This document shows positions 1-7,512 of a stretch of 62,344 bases of DNA, in pieces. The notes under the pieces were generated by a model. The model did no database searches. It was not told where the DNA came from and saw only the letters and a list, made by a program, of their open reading frames with translations. Position 1 is the stretch's first letter, and each line of letters begins with the position of its first letter. The position numbers and the translations under genes were made by a program. This stretch comes from an uncultured Gammaproteobacteria bacterium (GTDB taxonomy: Bacteria > Pseudomonadota > Gammaproteobacteria > Magnimaribacterales > Magnimaribacteraceae): the NCBI GenBank assembly GCA_913045055.1, contig CAJWPI010000007.1, positions 1 to 62,344 on the forward strand, read 5' to 3'.

Positions 1-1000
1 TAGTTCTGTCATAGATGGCATAAGCTTGCCTTCTAGCAGAGCTTATAGCACCCCCGGCAAATAAAGGAAAAGTCACTTGAATACCATATTGACGATTATC
101 TTGCTCTAAGCCAGAGATGGGATTTTTTATAAACCCTCCAAATTGTCCAGATTGACTTGTACTTTTTGTTACCCTTCCTACTATATCTATATTTGGTAAG
201 TGAGATGCCCCGGAAGCTCTAGCGCTATTTTTGGCTGCTACCTGATTCAGCCTTGCTGCTTTTAGTTGGTAGTTATTTTCTAATGCCAACTTAACCCATA
301 ATTCTCTTTCCATGGGATCAGGCAATGTTATAGGAAACTCATCTGATAAGGGACTTAATAAAGGAGTACTGGCACCGATGATTGCTGCCAAAACCTCTTT
401 AGCAGTATCTAACTGTCCTTCTCTAGCTATCCTTGAAACTACACTTAAATCATAAGCAGCTTGAGTCTCATGCACCTCTGTTATAGCAGCTAATCCAACT
501 TCAAATCTTTTCTTTGCCATATCCTTTTGTCTACCAATAGCCTCTTCTTCAGCCTTAGCAGCATTTAAACTATCAATAGCGTTCAACACATTGAAATAGC
601 TTGAAGCAACCCTAATCATTGTTTCTTGTTGTTGGAAAGCGAATTCAGCAACCGCACCTTCGGATAAAGCTTTACCTTGTTTAAATTTGAACCACTTATC
701 CAATCTAAAAAGAGGCTGAGATATAGTCCCTGAATAATTATTTGAATTGTATTCGTCTATTAAAGTCTCCTCTATCCTAGACTCATTCCAATTAGTACTG
801 CCTGAAACACTTAAAGAAGGCAGTAAAGCAGCTATTCCTTGTCTTTTAGATTCTTTCCCTGCTCTAAAACTGGCCTCAGCAGACTTTAATAAAGGGTCGT
901 TGTTAAGAGCTAGTTCGTAAATATCTTCAAGATCTTCTGAAAAAATAACAGAAGGAACTGCAAAAAATAGAAGAATAAAAAGCTTAATTTTTTTAAACAT
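1..1000 (-). CDS. tolC: TolC-family outer membrane efflux protein (C-terminal part beyond the window)
   Basis: The reverse-strand frame is open from an ATG at 1000 to the window edge, giving about 333 residues without a stop. It begins with a signal peptide (basic MFKKIK, then a hydrophobic stretch ending near ...SVIFSE). The mature start, DLEDIYELALNNDPLLKSAE, is the classic first helix of TolC. Later come an Ala/Gln-rich coiled-coil stretch and QVTFPLFAGGAISSARRQA, which matches the second-repeat strand and helix. TolC trimers form the exit duct for tripartite pumps and type I secretion. The start is supported by AGAGGA (reverse of 1007-1012), 6 nt upstream. The upstream region holds a long near-palindrome. 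Only the C-terminal part is missing. Confidence 0.9.
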   Translation of the reverse strand, partial: MFKKIKLFILLFFAVPSVIFSEDLEDIYELALNNDPLLKSAEASFRAGKESKRQGIAALLPSLSVSGSTNWNESRIEETLIDEYNSNNYSGTISQPLFRLDKWFKFKQGKALSEGAVAEFAFQQQETMIRVASSYFNVLNAIDSLNAAKAEEEAIGRQKDMAKKRFEVGLAAITEVHETQAAYDLSVVSRIAREGQLDTAKEVLAAIIGASTPLLSPLSDEFPITLPDPMERELWVKLALENNYQLKAARLNQVAAKNSARASGASHLPNIDIVGRVTKSTSQSGQFGGFIKNPISGLEQDNRQYGIQVTFPLFAGGAISSARRQAYAIYDRT

Positions 1001-1018
1001 CAGAAATCCTCTTTATCT

Positions 1019-1044
1019 AGGTGTATTACTTAAGTATAACACCT
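1019..1044. promoter_or_regulatory. 26-bp near-perfect palindrome, candidate operator between tolC and the peroxiredoxin gene
   Basis: The outer arms AGGTGT/ACACCT and the 10-bp core TACTTAAGTA are each self-complementary. Only the AT/TA pairs between them break symmetry, so 22 of 26 positions are symmetric. The centre is the CTTAAG at 1029-1034. The element covers the likely tolC -10 box and lies about 100 bp upstream of the peroxiredoxin start. Length and two-fold symmetry fit a dimeric repressor site of the TetR or MarR kind. The regulator is not in the window, so this is inference. Confidence 0.5.
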
Positions 1045-1061
1045 AAAAGGAAACTTCTCTA
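1033..1061 (-). promoter_or_regulatory. Possible sigma-70 promoter of tolC
   Basis: On the reverse strand, TATACT (reverse of 1033-1038) lies 17 nt from TAGAGA (reverse of 1056-1061). The -10 matches 5 of 6 consensus bases and the -35 matches 4 of 6. Transcription would start near 1026, inside the palindrome, so a protein bound there would block it. Confidence 0.4.
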
Positions 1062-1102
1062 ATTTTTATAATAATTTCAATATTGCTTAGGTTTTTTGAA
1101 GT

Positions 1103-1108
1103 TATAAT
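1103..1108 (+). promoter_or_regulatory. Possible -10 box of the peroxiredoxin gene
   Basis: A perfect TATAAT lies 37 nt upstream of the peroxiredoxin ATG. No good -35 sits at the usual distance; TTGCTT at 1083-1088 leaves only 14 nt. The promoter may therefore need an activator, or the box may be chance in AT-rich DNA. Confidence 0.35.
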
Positions 1109-1145
1109 GAGATTCTTTAAAAACCTCAACTTATTTGGAGATATT

Positions 1146-1628
1146 ATGACAATACAAGAAGGAGACACATTACCCGCAGTAACTTTGACTACAATGACTG
1201 AAGAAGGACCTAAACCTATTGACTTACAAGAGTTGTGTGATGGAAAAAAGGTTGTTTTATTTGCTGTTCCTGGAGCTTTCACCCCAACATGTAGTGCTCA
1301 ACACTTACCAGGCTATGTTCAAAATTCTCAATCATTCAAAGAGAAGGGAGTAGATGTCGTGGCTTGTGTATCAGTAAATGACCCATTTGTTATGGGAGCA
1401 TGGGGAAAAGATAGAAATGTTTCTGACGAGGTCTTAATGTTAGCTGATGGTAATGGAGAACTTACTGCTGCAATAGGTTTAGAGATGGATGGAACAGGTT
1501 TTGGACTAGGCACAAGATCTCAAAGATATGCGATGGTAATAGACTCTGGAGTGGTTGCTACTTTAAAAGTAGAACCAGGTCCTAGTTTAGATGTTAGTTC
1601 TGCTGAATCTATTTTAGAATCCCTCTAG
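1146..1628 (+). CDS. Peroxiredoxin, Prx5 / AhpC-TSA redoxin type
   Basis: This 160-residue cytoplasmic thiol peroxidase would reduce hydrogen peroxide and organic hydroperoxides. The peroxidatic cysteine is Cys49 in VPGAFTPTCS, the signature of the Prx5 subfamily. Cys31 and Cys74 are also present, and either could be a resolving partner. The fold looks complete, through WGKDR and the TRSQRYAMVID strand to the C terminus. The frame is open from 1083, but the ATG at 1146 has GGAG 5 nt upstream and matches the family N terminus (EGDTLPAVTL), so I chose it. The P450 gene starts 8 bp downstream, so the peroxidase may protect against uncoupled P450 chemistry; this is inference. Confidence 0.9.
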   Translation: MTIQEGDTLPAVTLTTMTEEGPKPIDLQELCDGKKVVLFAVPGAFTPTCSAQHLPGYVQNSQSFKEKGVDVVACVSVNDPFVMGAWGKDRNVSDEVLMLADGNGELTAAIGLEMDGTGFGLGTRSQRYAMVIDSGVVATLKVEPGPSLDVSSAESILESL

Positions 1629-1636
1629 AAACTTTT

Positions 1637-2875
1637 ATGACCCAACCTATTTATGACATAGGTCAGATATGTCAGCTAGATAAATGGGAAACCTTTATCA
1701 ATGGCCAACCTTTTGATACTTTTACAAGATTAAGAAAGGAAGCGCCTGTTTATTGGCATGAAGAGGTCTTGGAATTTGAACCTGGATTTTGGGCCTTAAC
1801 AAAGTACGAAGATATCATAATGGTATCGAAAGACCCTGAAACATTTTCTTCTGCTAAAGGAGGCCATCTAATGACTATGGGTGATCCTAAGGTAGTAGAT
1901 CCAGCAGCCGTTGCAGCCATTATAGGAAATATGATTGGAATGGATCCTCCGGAACATCAAGTGTATAGAAAAATGGTAGCTCCTAGATTTTCTCCAAAAT
2001 CAGTTCGTCTTTTAGAAGATGGCATGAGGAAAAAAGTGAAGGAACTATTAGATAAGGTCGAAGACCTTGGTGAGTTCAACTTTGTAACAGAAATAGCTGA
2101 ACAACTTCCTTTGTGGGTTCTTTGCGAAATGATGGGCATTGAAGAATCTGAACGTCCTAAAATAAGAGATCTTGTAAATAATCTTACAGATGCATCTATT
2201 AATCAAGACCCTGAACAATCTATGCAAGTATGGCTCAATTACATGGAACTATTCAAGATGGGTAGGGATATGATTGAAGAAAGAAGAAAAAATCCTACTG
2301 ATGATTTAATGAGTGTAGTTGCAAATACTCAAGTAGAAGGAGATGAGTTGCCACCTGAACTTCTCGATGGTTTTTTCTTACTTATGGTAATAGCTGGTAA
2401 TGAAACTACACGAAATACTATAACCGGTGGTTTATTGGCTTTAACAGAAAATCCTAAAGAAAGAGAAAAACTTATTAAGGATCCTTCACTTATTTCTAAT
2501 GCTACTGATGAAATGCTTCGATGGGTTACCTCAGTTATCTACTTTAGAAGAACTGCTACCAAGGATACAGTTATTAGAGGTCAAGAAATAAAAGAAGGTG
2601 ACAAAGTTGTTATGTGGTATGGGTCTGCAAACAGGGATGAAGACATATTTAATGATGGACACTTGTTTAAAGTAGATAGATTTAATGCTAAGAAACATTT
2701 AGCTTTTGGAGCAGGGGAGCATCTTTGTCTTGGCAATAGATTAGGCCATATGCAAATAAAGGTTTTATTTGAAGAGTTATTAAAACGTTATCCTGAAATT
2801 AGATCAGTTGCTGATCCTATCAGAGTTCCTTCTAACTTTTTAGCTGGAATTTCTGAATTAAAAGTAAAGATTTAA
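1637..2875 (+). CDS. Cytochrome P450, bacterial soluble class
   Basis: This 412-residue heme monooxygenase has no membrane anchor. The I-helix oxygen-activating motif is AGNETT (253-258), with Glu in place of the commoner Asp. The ExxR pair is Glu292/Arg295. The heme loop FGAGEHLCLG runs 357-366, with Cys364 as thiolate ligand. WYGSANRDEDIF before the heme loop is typical of bacterial P450s that act on terpenoids, fatty acids or sterol side chains. The substrate cannot be read from sequence. It needs ferredoxin and a reductase, and neither is encoded here. The next gene begins 2 bp after the stop, so it heads a tight operon with the DUF7064-like protein, the kinase and a small protein. Confidence 0.95.
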   Translation: MTQPIYDIGQICQLDKWETFINGQPFDTFTRLRKEAPVYWHEEVLEFEPGFWALTKYEDIIMVSKDPETFSSAKGGHLMTMGDPKVVDPAAVAAIIGNMIGMDPPEHQVYRKMVAPRFSPKSVRLLEDGMRKKVKELLDKVEDLGEFNFVTEIAEQLPLWVLCEMMGIEESERPKIRDLVNNLTDASINQDPEQSMQVWLNYMELFKMGRDMIEERRKNPTDDLMSVVANTQVEGDELPPELLDGFFLLMVIAGNETTRNTITGGLLALTENPKEREKLIKDPSLISNATDEMLRWVTSVIYFRRTATKDTVIRGQEIKEGDKVVMWYGSANRDEDIFNDGHLFKVDRFNAKKHLAFGAGEHLCLGNRLGHMQIKVLFEELLKRYPEIRSVADPIRVPSNFLAGISELKVKI

Positions 2876-2877
2876 TT

Positions 2878-3978
2878 ATGCTAACTAAAGGAGACGACTA
2901 TCCAATTCATCAGTTACCTCTTCCAGTGTCTGAAGTAGGTTCAGAAAGAAACTTTTACGATCGCTATTTTTTCAATGGTTATAACAAGGAGGGGGATGTA
3001 TTTTTTGCAGCAGCTCTTTGTGTATATCCTAATTTAAATATTATGGATGGCTCTTTTGTTGTTGTAAGAAATAATATGCAACACAATTGCAGGTACTCCA
3101 GAGTAATGGGTTTAGAAAGGCTAGATACAAGAGTAGGGGCTTTAGAAATTGAGGTATTAGAACCTTTAAAAAGATTAAAAGTAGAAGTCTCCGATAAGGA
3201 AGCAAATATCTCCGCTAAACTTACCTTTGAAGGTAGATTTGAGGCTGTGGAAGAACCAAAAATGATCTTAAGTAATGGTCCTAGATTAGTCATGGATTCA
3301 ACTCGCTTGACTCAACAAGGCAGCTGGTCTGGATACATAAATTTATTAGATGAGGAAATAAAAATAGACTCTAAGAATTTTTATGGGACTAGAGATCGAT
3401 CATGGGGAATACGTCCCGTAGGTGCACCAGACAGTCAACCTACAATTCCTTTAGAAATTCCACAGTTTTATTGGTTATGGTGTCCTGCTAATTTTGATTC
3501 TTTCAGTACCCATATGTTCTTTGTTGACGATGACAAGGGGAAGTTATTAACTGGACATTCTGTTAAGCAAGGAGAAGATTATTCTGCAACTTCACTTCTA
3601 GAAAATTTAAAGAAGAATGTGCATTATGTTTCCAATACAAGACGAGTATCTAAGGCTGAATTCTTTTCAGATACTCCAGAGGGTAAGGAAATAAAAGTAT
3701 CAATAGAACCACAATATAACGTTTTTATGTGTGGATTAGGCTATATGCATCCAGAATGGGGCCATGGACATTTTAAAGGCGAAGAAGCAAGCTCCTATGA
3801 TACTTATAAACTTGAAGAAGATTTACATGATCCGCCTTTTCTGCATATTCAAGCCTTTTGTAATATTTCTTGTGACACTGGAGGATCTCAGTTTTCTGGA
3901 GTAGGGGTCTTGGAGCAATTATTCCTTGGTCCACATGAACCGAGTGGTTTTAAAGATCTTCTTGATCGACCTCAGTGA
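2878..3978 (+). CDS. DUF7064-like protein, calycin/CrtC-type fold (function unknown)
   Basis: This 366-residue protein has no signal peptide or membrane segment. It has the look of the DUF7064/DUF7065 proteins: an N-terminal FYDRYFFNGY block, a beta-rich middle, and GTRDRSWGIRPVG followed by FYWLWCPANFD. The block with paired R and W in DRSWG recurs in AttH/CrtC-type calycin proteins, some of which hydrate or bind isoprenoids. I recognise the pattern from memory; the family has no firm function that I know of. It is translationally packed between the P450 and the kinase, so it may bind or transform a hydrophobic P450 substrate or product. Lipocalin-like binding and hydratase activity are both possible. 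Confidence 0.6.
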   Translation: MLTKGDDYPIHQLPLPVSEVGSERNFYDRYFFNGYNKEGDVFFAAALCVYPNLNIMDGSFVVVRNNMQHNCRYSRVMGLERLDTRVGALEIEVLEPLKRLKVEVSDKEANISAKLTFEGRFEAVEEPKMILSNGPRLVMDSTRLTQQGSWSGYINLLDEEIKIDSKNFYGTRDRSWGIRPVGAPDSQPTIPLEIPQFYWLWCPANFDSFSTHMFFVDDDKGKLLTGHSVKQGEDYSATSLLENLKKNVHYVSNTRRVSKAEFFSDTPEGKEIKVSIEPQYNVFMCGLGYMHPEWGHGHFKGEEASSYDTYKLEEDLHDPPFLHIQAFCNISCDTGGSQFSGVGVLEQLFLGPHEPSGFKDLLDRPQ

Positions 3979-3995
3979 ATCAAATTAAGGAAAAT

Positions 3996-5012
3996 ATGCC
4001 GCAAAACTTAGGTGTAGAGTTTGCTGAATATCTTTCCAGAAAACTAAATAAGAAATTTGAATGCCAAGAAATAAGGAGAATTTTTGGTGGAGCTTCAAGA
4101 GAAACTTATCGAGTAAGGCTTATTGAAAAAAATAAAAGAGATTCCGTAAATGTTATTTATCGGAGGTCTCAAAAGAATTCTTTAATTGAAACAAAGCAAG
4201 AAACTGAATATCTAGCTTATTCATTATTCCAGGGTACCGGTGTACCTGTACCAAAACTTATATCGTTTGAAGGCTCTTCACAATCATTAGGAGCTCCTTT
4301 TTTAGTAATGGAAGAATTAGAAGGAGAGGCTGCTAGCCCTTTTGATAGTGACGTGTATAAGCCTTTTGAGGAAGAAATAGGTAAGCAATTTTGGACAATT
4401 TTAGGAAAAATAGCTTCTTTAGAAGTTCCAAAAAATAGATTAACTAAGTCCTTTAAGAATCCTTCTAATGATACCACATGGAAGAATGAATTAGATTATT
4501 GGGTCGGTGTTATAAGAAACGATTCTTTGGGAATAGAGCCTATTTTGGAGGCCGCCATAAGATGGCTATATAGATGTCCTCCAAAGCAGGCTGAAAAGAT
4601 ATGTCTTGTACATGGAGATTATAGGAATGGAAATTTCTTAGTAAAAAAAAATAAAATTACCGGTATTCTAGACTGGGAAATGGCTCATTTAGGAGATCCT
4701 TTAGAAGATCTTGCTTGGGCTCTATCCCCTATATGGTGTTGGGAGCTTTTATCAAGACCCGCATATTTAATTAGTCGAGAAAAAGGGCTGGCTATATGGA
4801 AAAAAGAAAGCGGGCTAAGAATAGACGAAACCTCACTAAATTGGTGGGAATTATTTGCCTGCGTAAAGGGTTTAGCAATTTGGATTTCAGCTGGTAATGA
4901 ATTTATTTCTAGTAGAAATACTGATCCAGTAAATCTATTTTCAGCTTGGATTCCAGGAGACATTCATAAAGAAGTAATATTGGATAAGATGGAGGCACTC
5001 ATCTATCTATGA
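3996..5012 (+). CDS. APH-like phosphotransferase, ACAD10/11-N or LvaA-type (possible hydroxyacyl-CoA kinase)
   Basis: About 338 residues with a protein-kinase-like fold. The N-terminal FGGASRETYRV is the nucleotide loop. The catalytic loop HGDYRNGN begins at His206, with Asp208 as base and Asn213 as metal ligand. DWE at Asp226 is the second metal site, followed by GDPLEDLAW. This full pattern is typical of the ACAD10/11 N-terminal domain and of LvaA, which phosphorylates 4-hydroxyacyl-CoA, rather than of antibiotic-resistance enzymes. The frame runs back to a GTG at 3975 overlapping the previous stop, but the ATG at 3996 has AAGGA 4 nt upstream. The downstream small gene overlaps it by 4 bp. 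The substrate assignment is inference. Confidence 0.8.
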   Translation: MPQNLGVEFAEYLSRKLNKKFECQEIRRIFGGASRETYRVRLIEKNKRDSVNVIYRRSQKNSLIETKQETEYLAYSLFQGTGVPVPKLISFEGSSQSLGAPFLVMEELEGEAASPFDSDVYKPFEEEIGKQFWTILGKIASLEVPKNRLTKSFKNPSNDTTWKNELDYWVGVIRNDSLGIEPILEAAIRWLYRCPPKQAEKICLVHGDYRNGNFLVKKNKITGILDWEMAHLGDPLEDLAWALSPIWCWELLSRPAYLISREKGLAIWKKESGLRIDETSLNWWELFACVKGLAIWISAGNEFISSRNTDPVNLFSAWIPGDIHKEVILDKMEALIYL

Positions 5013-5458
5013 AACCAGACATAAACCAAAGTCTAATGATTCTAGCTCAAGAGCTTATTCAAAGATTTTCTCCTTTATTGCATGAAGAATACGAGCAGTC
5101 TAGACTTAATTCTTTAGCAGCTTTAATTATCTTAGGATCAATTAATTTAGATAAAGAGATAGCGAACCTTTCTGATCATAATAAGCTTATTGAAAAGTGG
5201 CTTTCTAAGTCTCTTGTACAAATACATGACAGTGAGCTTAAAGAAGAATTAGTTAAAGTATTGTCTTCTGGAGAAGATAGTATTACTCATGCAGCTCTTG
5301 ATTCACGTAATCAGCTTCTTAAAAAGAATCTAGTTCGGGTTCAAGCTTATTTTGAAGATATCAAGGAAAAGGATTCTTTAATAGAATCTTGGGAAATCTT
5401 AAGAAAAATACATAACGACAGTAAGATTAATCACTTACTCCCTATGTTAAAGGAATAA
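5009..5458 (+). CDS. Small protein coupled to the APH-like kinase, possibly LvaB / DUF6285-like
   Basis: The predicted 149-residue, mostly alpha-helical protein has no signal peptide, membrane helix, cysteine pair or obvious catalytic motif. Helical heptads run across residues 10-45 and 95-140. The start ATG overlaps the kinase stop (ATGA, 4 bp), showing tight co-translation. In several bacteria, APH-like acyl-CoA kinases are followed by a small DUF6285 protein, and LvaB beside LvaA boosts kinase activity. I place this protein there by position, size and helicity; residue similarity is weak by eye. It otherwise counts as unknown. The 167-bp gap after it separates this operon from parE. Confidence 0.55.
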   Translation: MKPDINQSLMILAQELIQRFSPLLHEEYEQSRLNSLAALIILGSINLDKEIANLSDHNKLIEKWLSKSLVQIHDSELKEELVKVLSSGEDSITHAALDSRNQLLKKNLVRVQAYFEDIKEKDSLIESWEILRKIHNDSKINHLLPMLKE

Positions 5459-5605
5459 CTTATAGATCAGCAATTGTTGTCTGCTAGAAAGACATTAATT
5501 TCTAAATCTTAATCCTCTTTCAACATCGTCGTAATAATTTTACCAATAAAAATAAAAAAAATTCTTCAATGGTTATTTCTTTCAAATTACTTTTTCCAGA
5601 AACTG

Positions 5606-5611
5606 TATAAT
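5606..5611 (+). promoter_or_regulatory. -10 box of parE, implying a very short leader
   Basis: A perfect TATAAT ends 14 nt before the parE ATG at 5626. Transcription would begin near 5618, leaving about 8 nt of leader and no Shine-Dalgarno. No strong -35 stands at 16-18 nt; the best, TTCAAA at 5581-5586, leaves 19 nt. The rest of the 167-bp spacer (5459-5625) holds no ORF or clear hairpin that I can support. Confidence 0.45.
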
Positions 5612-5625
5612 ACGCTAAAACCTTA

Positions 5626-7512
5626 ATGGTTAGAGAATATAACGCAGAGTCTATCGAAGTCCTTACAGGATTAGAACCTGTTCGAAAACGTCCGGGTATG
5701 TACACAGACACTGCTCGACCAAATCATCTTGTACTTGAAGTTGTAGACAATAGTGTTGATGAAGCACTTTCAGGATATGCCACAGAAATTTTAGTAGAGT
5801 TACATAAAGATAGCTCTGTAAGTGTTGCAGATAATGGAAGAGGAATGCCTGTAGATGTCCATCCCGAAGAAGGCATTCCAGGAGTTGAATTAATTTTTAG
5901 CAGACTACATGCCGGTGCTAAATTTTCTAATGTAGATTACAAATTCTCAGGAGGTCTACATGGAGTAGGAGTTTCAGTTGTTAATGCTTTATCTAAAAAG
6001 TTAAGTGCTGAAATAAAACGTGGAGGTAAAAAATATCTCATTGAATTTCAAGATAGTGAAAAGGAAAAAGAATTAAAGACAATTGATTCAGTAGGAAAGA
6101 AAAATACGGGCACAAAGGTTACTTTTTTACCTGATCCAAGTTATTTTGATACTCCAAAGATTTCAATTTCCCAGCTTATGGCAACTTTGAAGGCAAAAGC
6201 CGTTCTTTCTCCAGGACTGACTATTATTTTCAAAGATGAGAACTCAGGAACTTCAGAGACTTGGTGTTTTAGAGAAGGTTTAGCTTCTTACTTAAGTGAC
6301 AGCAATAAAGGGGGGGATCTTGTTCCTGCAGAACCTTTTGAAGGAGAGTACATATCTGATGAAGGAGGGCTAACTTGGGCTCTTCAGTGGGTTCAGGGTT
6401 TAAATGATCCGATTTCAGAGAGTTATGTTAATTTAATTCCTACACCTCAAGGAGGAACTCATGTAAATGGTCTTAAGGGAGGGTTAACTGAAGCATTAAA
6501 AGAATTCTGTGAATTTAGAAATCTAATACCAAGAGGAGTGAAATTAATATCAGAAGATGTTTGGTTAAATTGTAGTTGGATACTTTCTGCTAAAGCAAAA
6601 AACCCTCAATTTACTGGGCAAACAAAGGAAAAACTTTCATCTAAAGAATTTTCAAATTTTGCTTCTGCCATTATTAAAGATGCTTTCAGTCTTTGGCTTA
6701 ATAAACACACAAACGAAGGAGAAGAAATAGCTCTAATCTCTATTGCCAATGCTCAGGAAAGACAGAAAGCAAGTAAGAAAGTCAAAAGAAAAAAATTAAC
6801 TGCTGGTCCAGCACTGCCAGGTAAACTTGCTGATTGCACTATAGACGATGTTGAATCAGGTGAACTATTCCTAGTTGAGGGTGAATCAGCTGGAGGTTCA
6901 GCTAAGCAAGCAAGAGATAAAAGCTTTCAAGCTGTAATGCCTTTAAGAGGAAAAATTCTCAATACTTGGGAAGTTGAAACCAGTGAGGTCTTAGGATCTC
7001 AAGAAGTACATGATATTTCTGTTGCTCTAGGCGTTGAGCCCGGAAGCAGAGATCTCGACGGTTTAAGATACGGGAAAATTTGTATCTTAGCTGATGCAGA
7101 CCCAGATGGTTTACATATAGCAACTCTACTATCAGCTCTTTTTTTAAGACACTTCAGGCCTTTAGTAGAAGATGGAAGAGTTTATGTAGCTATGCCTCCT
7201 CTATACAGAATTGATCAAGGAAAAGATGTTTATTATGTTCAAGATGATAAAGAGCGTGACAAACTTATCCCTAAACTACAAAAGTCTAATAAGAGAGCAA
7301 AGATAGATATACAAAGATTTAAGGGCCTTGGGGAGATGAATGCATCTCAATTAAGAGAATCAACAATGCAAACCAAATCAAGAAGGTTAATCAAACTGAC
7401 AGTTAAATCTGGAGACAAGTCTTCTGGTGTTCTCGACATGTTGCTTTCTAAAAAGAAGGCACATGAACGAAAAGTATGGTTAGAAGATAAAGGAAACTTA
7501 GCTAATGTCTAA
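5626..7512 (+). CDS. parE: DNA topoisomerase IV subunit B
   Basis: The ATPase subunit of topoisomerase IV, which decatenates daughter chromosomes together with ParC. It has 628 residues, near the E. coli 630, and aligns from the first residues ([22 protein letters not shown]). The GHKL ATPase parts are Asn42 in [17 protein letters not shown] (69-75) and GGLHGVG (109-115). The TOPRIM metal site is EGES (418-421) with DADPDG (490-495). [11 protein letters not shown] and FKGLGEMN mark it as ParE, and the insertion seen in GyrB is absent. It overlaps parC by 8 bp. There is no Shine-Dalgarno, so translation may start from a nearly leaderless mRNA. Confidence 0.97.
   Translation: MVREYNAESIEVLTGLEPVRKRPGMYTDTARPNHLVLEVVDNSVDEALSGYATEILVELHKDSSVSVADNGRGMPVDVHPEEGIPGVELIFSRLHAGAKFSNVDYKFSGGLHGVGVSVVNALSKKLSAEIKRGGKKYLIEFQDSEKEKELKTIDSVGKKNTGTKVTFLPDPSYFDTPKISISQLMATLKAKAVLSPGLTIIFKDENSGTSETWCFREGLASYLSDSNKGGDLVPAEPFEGEYISDEGGLTWALQWVQGLNDPISESYVNLIPTPQGGTHVNGLKGGLTEALKEFCEFRNLIPRGVKLISEDVWLNCSWILSAKAKNPQFTGQTKEKLSSKEFSNFASAIIKDAFSLWLNKHTNEGEEIALISIANAQERQKASKKVKRKKLTAGPALPGKLADCTIDDVESGELFLVEGESAGGSAKQARDKSFQAVMPLRGKILNTWEVETSEVLGSQEVHDISVALGVEPGSRDLDGLRYGKICILADADPDGLHIATLLSALFLRHFRPLVEDGRVYVAMPPLYRIDQGKDVYYVQDDKERDKLIPKLQKSNKRAKIDIQRFKGLGEMNASQLRESTMQTKSRRLIKLTVKSGDKSSGVLDMLLSKKKAHERKVWLEDKGNLANV

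Noticed and set aside
1043-1282. Reverse-strand ORF of 79 codons over the peroxiredoxin start
   Set aside because: It is antisense to a well-supported peroxiredoxin gene and shows no signature or ribosome site.
2979-3293. Reverse ORF of 104 codons inside the DUF7064-like gene
   Set aside because: The forward gene continues through it with family motifs; the reverse product is low-complexity Ser/Leu/Lys, typical of a shadow frame.
3996-5012. Aminoglycoside-resistance phosphotransferase
   Set aside because: The full motif set and the operon context (P450, small partner) fit the ACAD10/11-N or LvaA group; nothing suggests a resistance island.
5459-5625. Gap before parE as a host for a small RNA or short gene
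   Set aside because: Only a short AGCA/TGCT inverted pair and T-rich DNA are seen; no Shine-Dalgarno plus ORF, and no stable stem.
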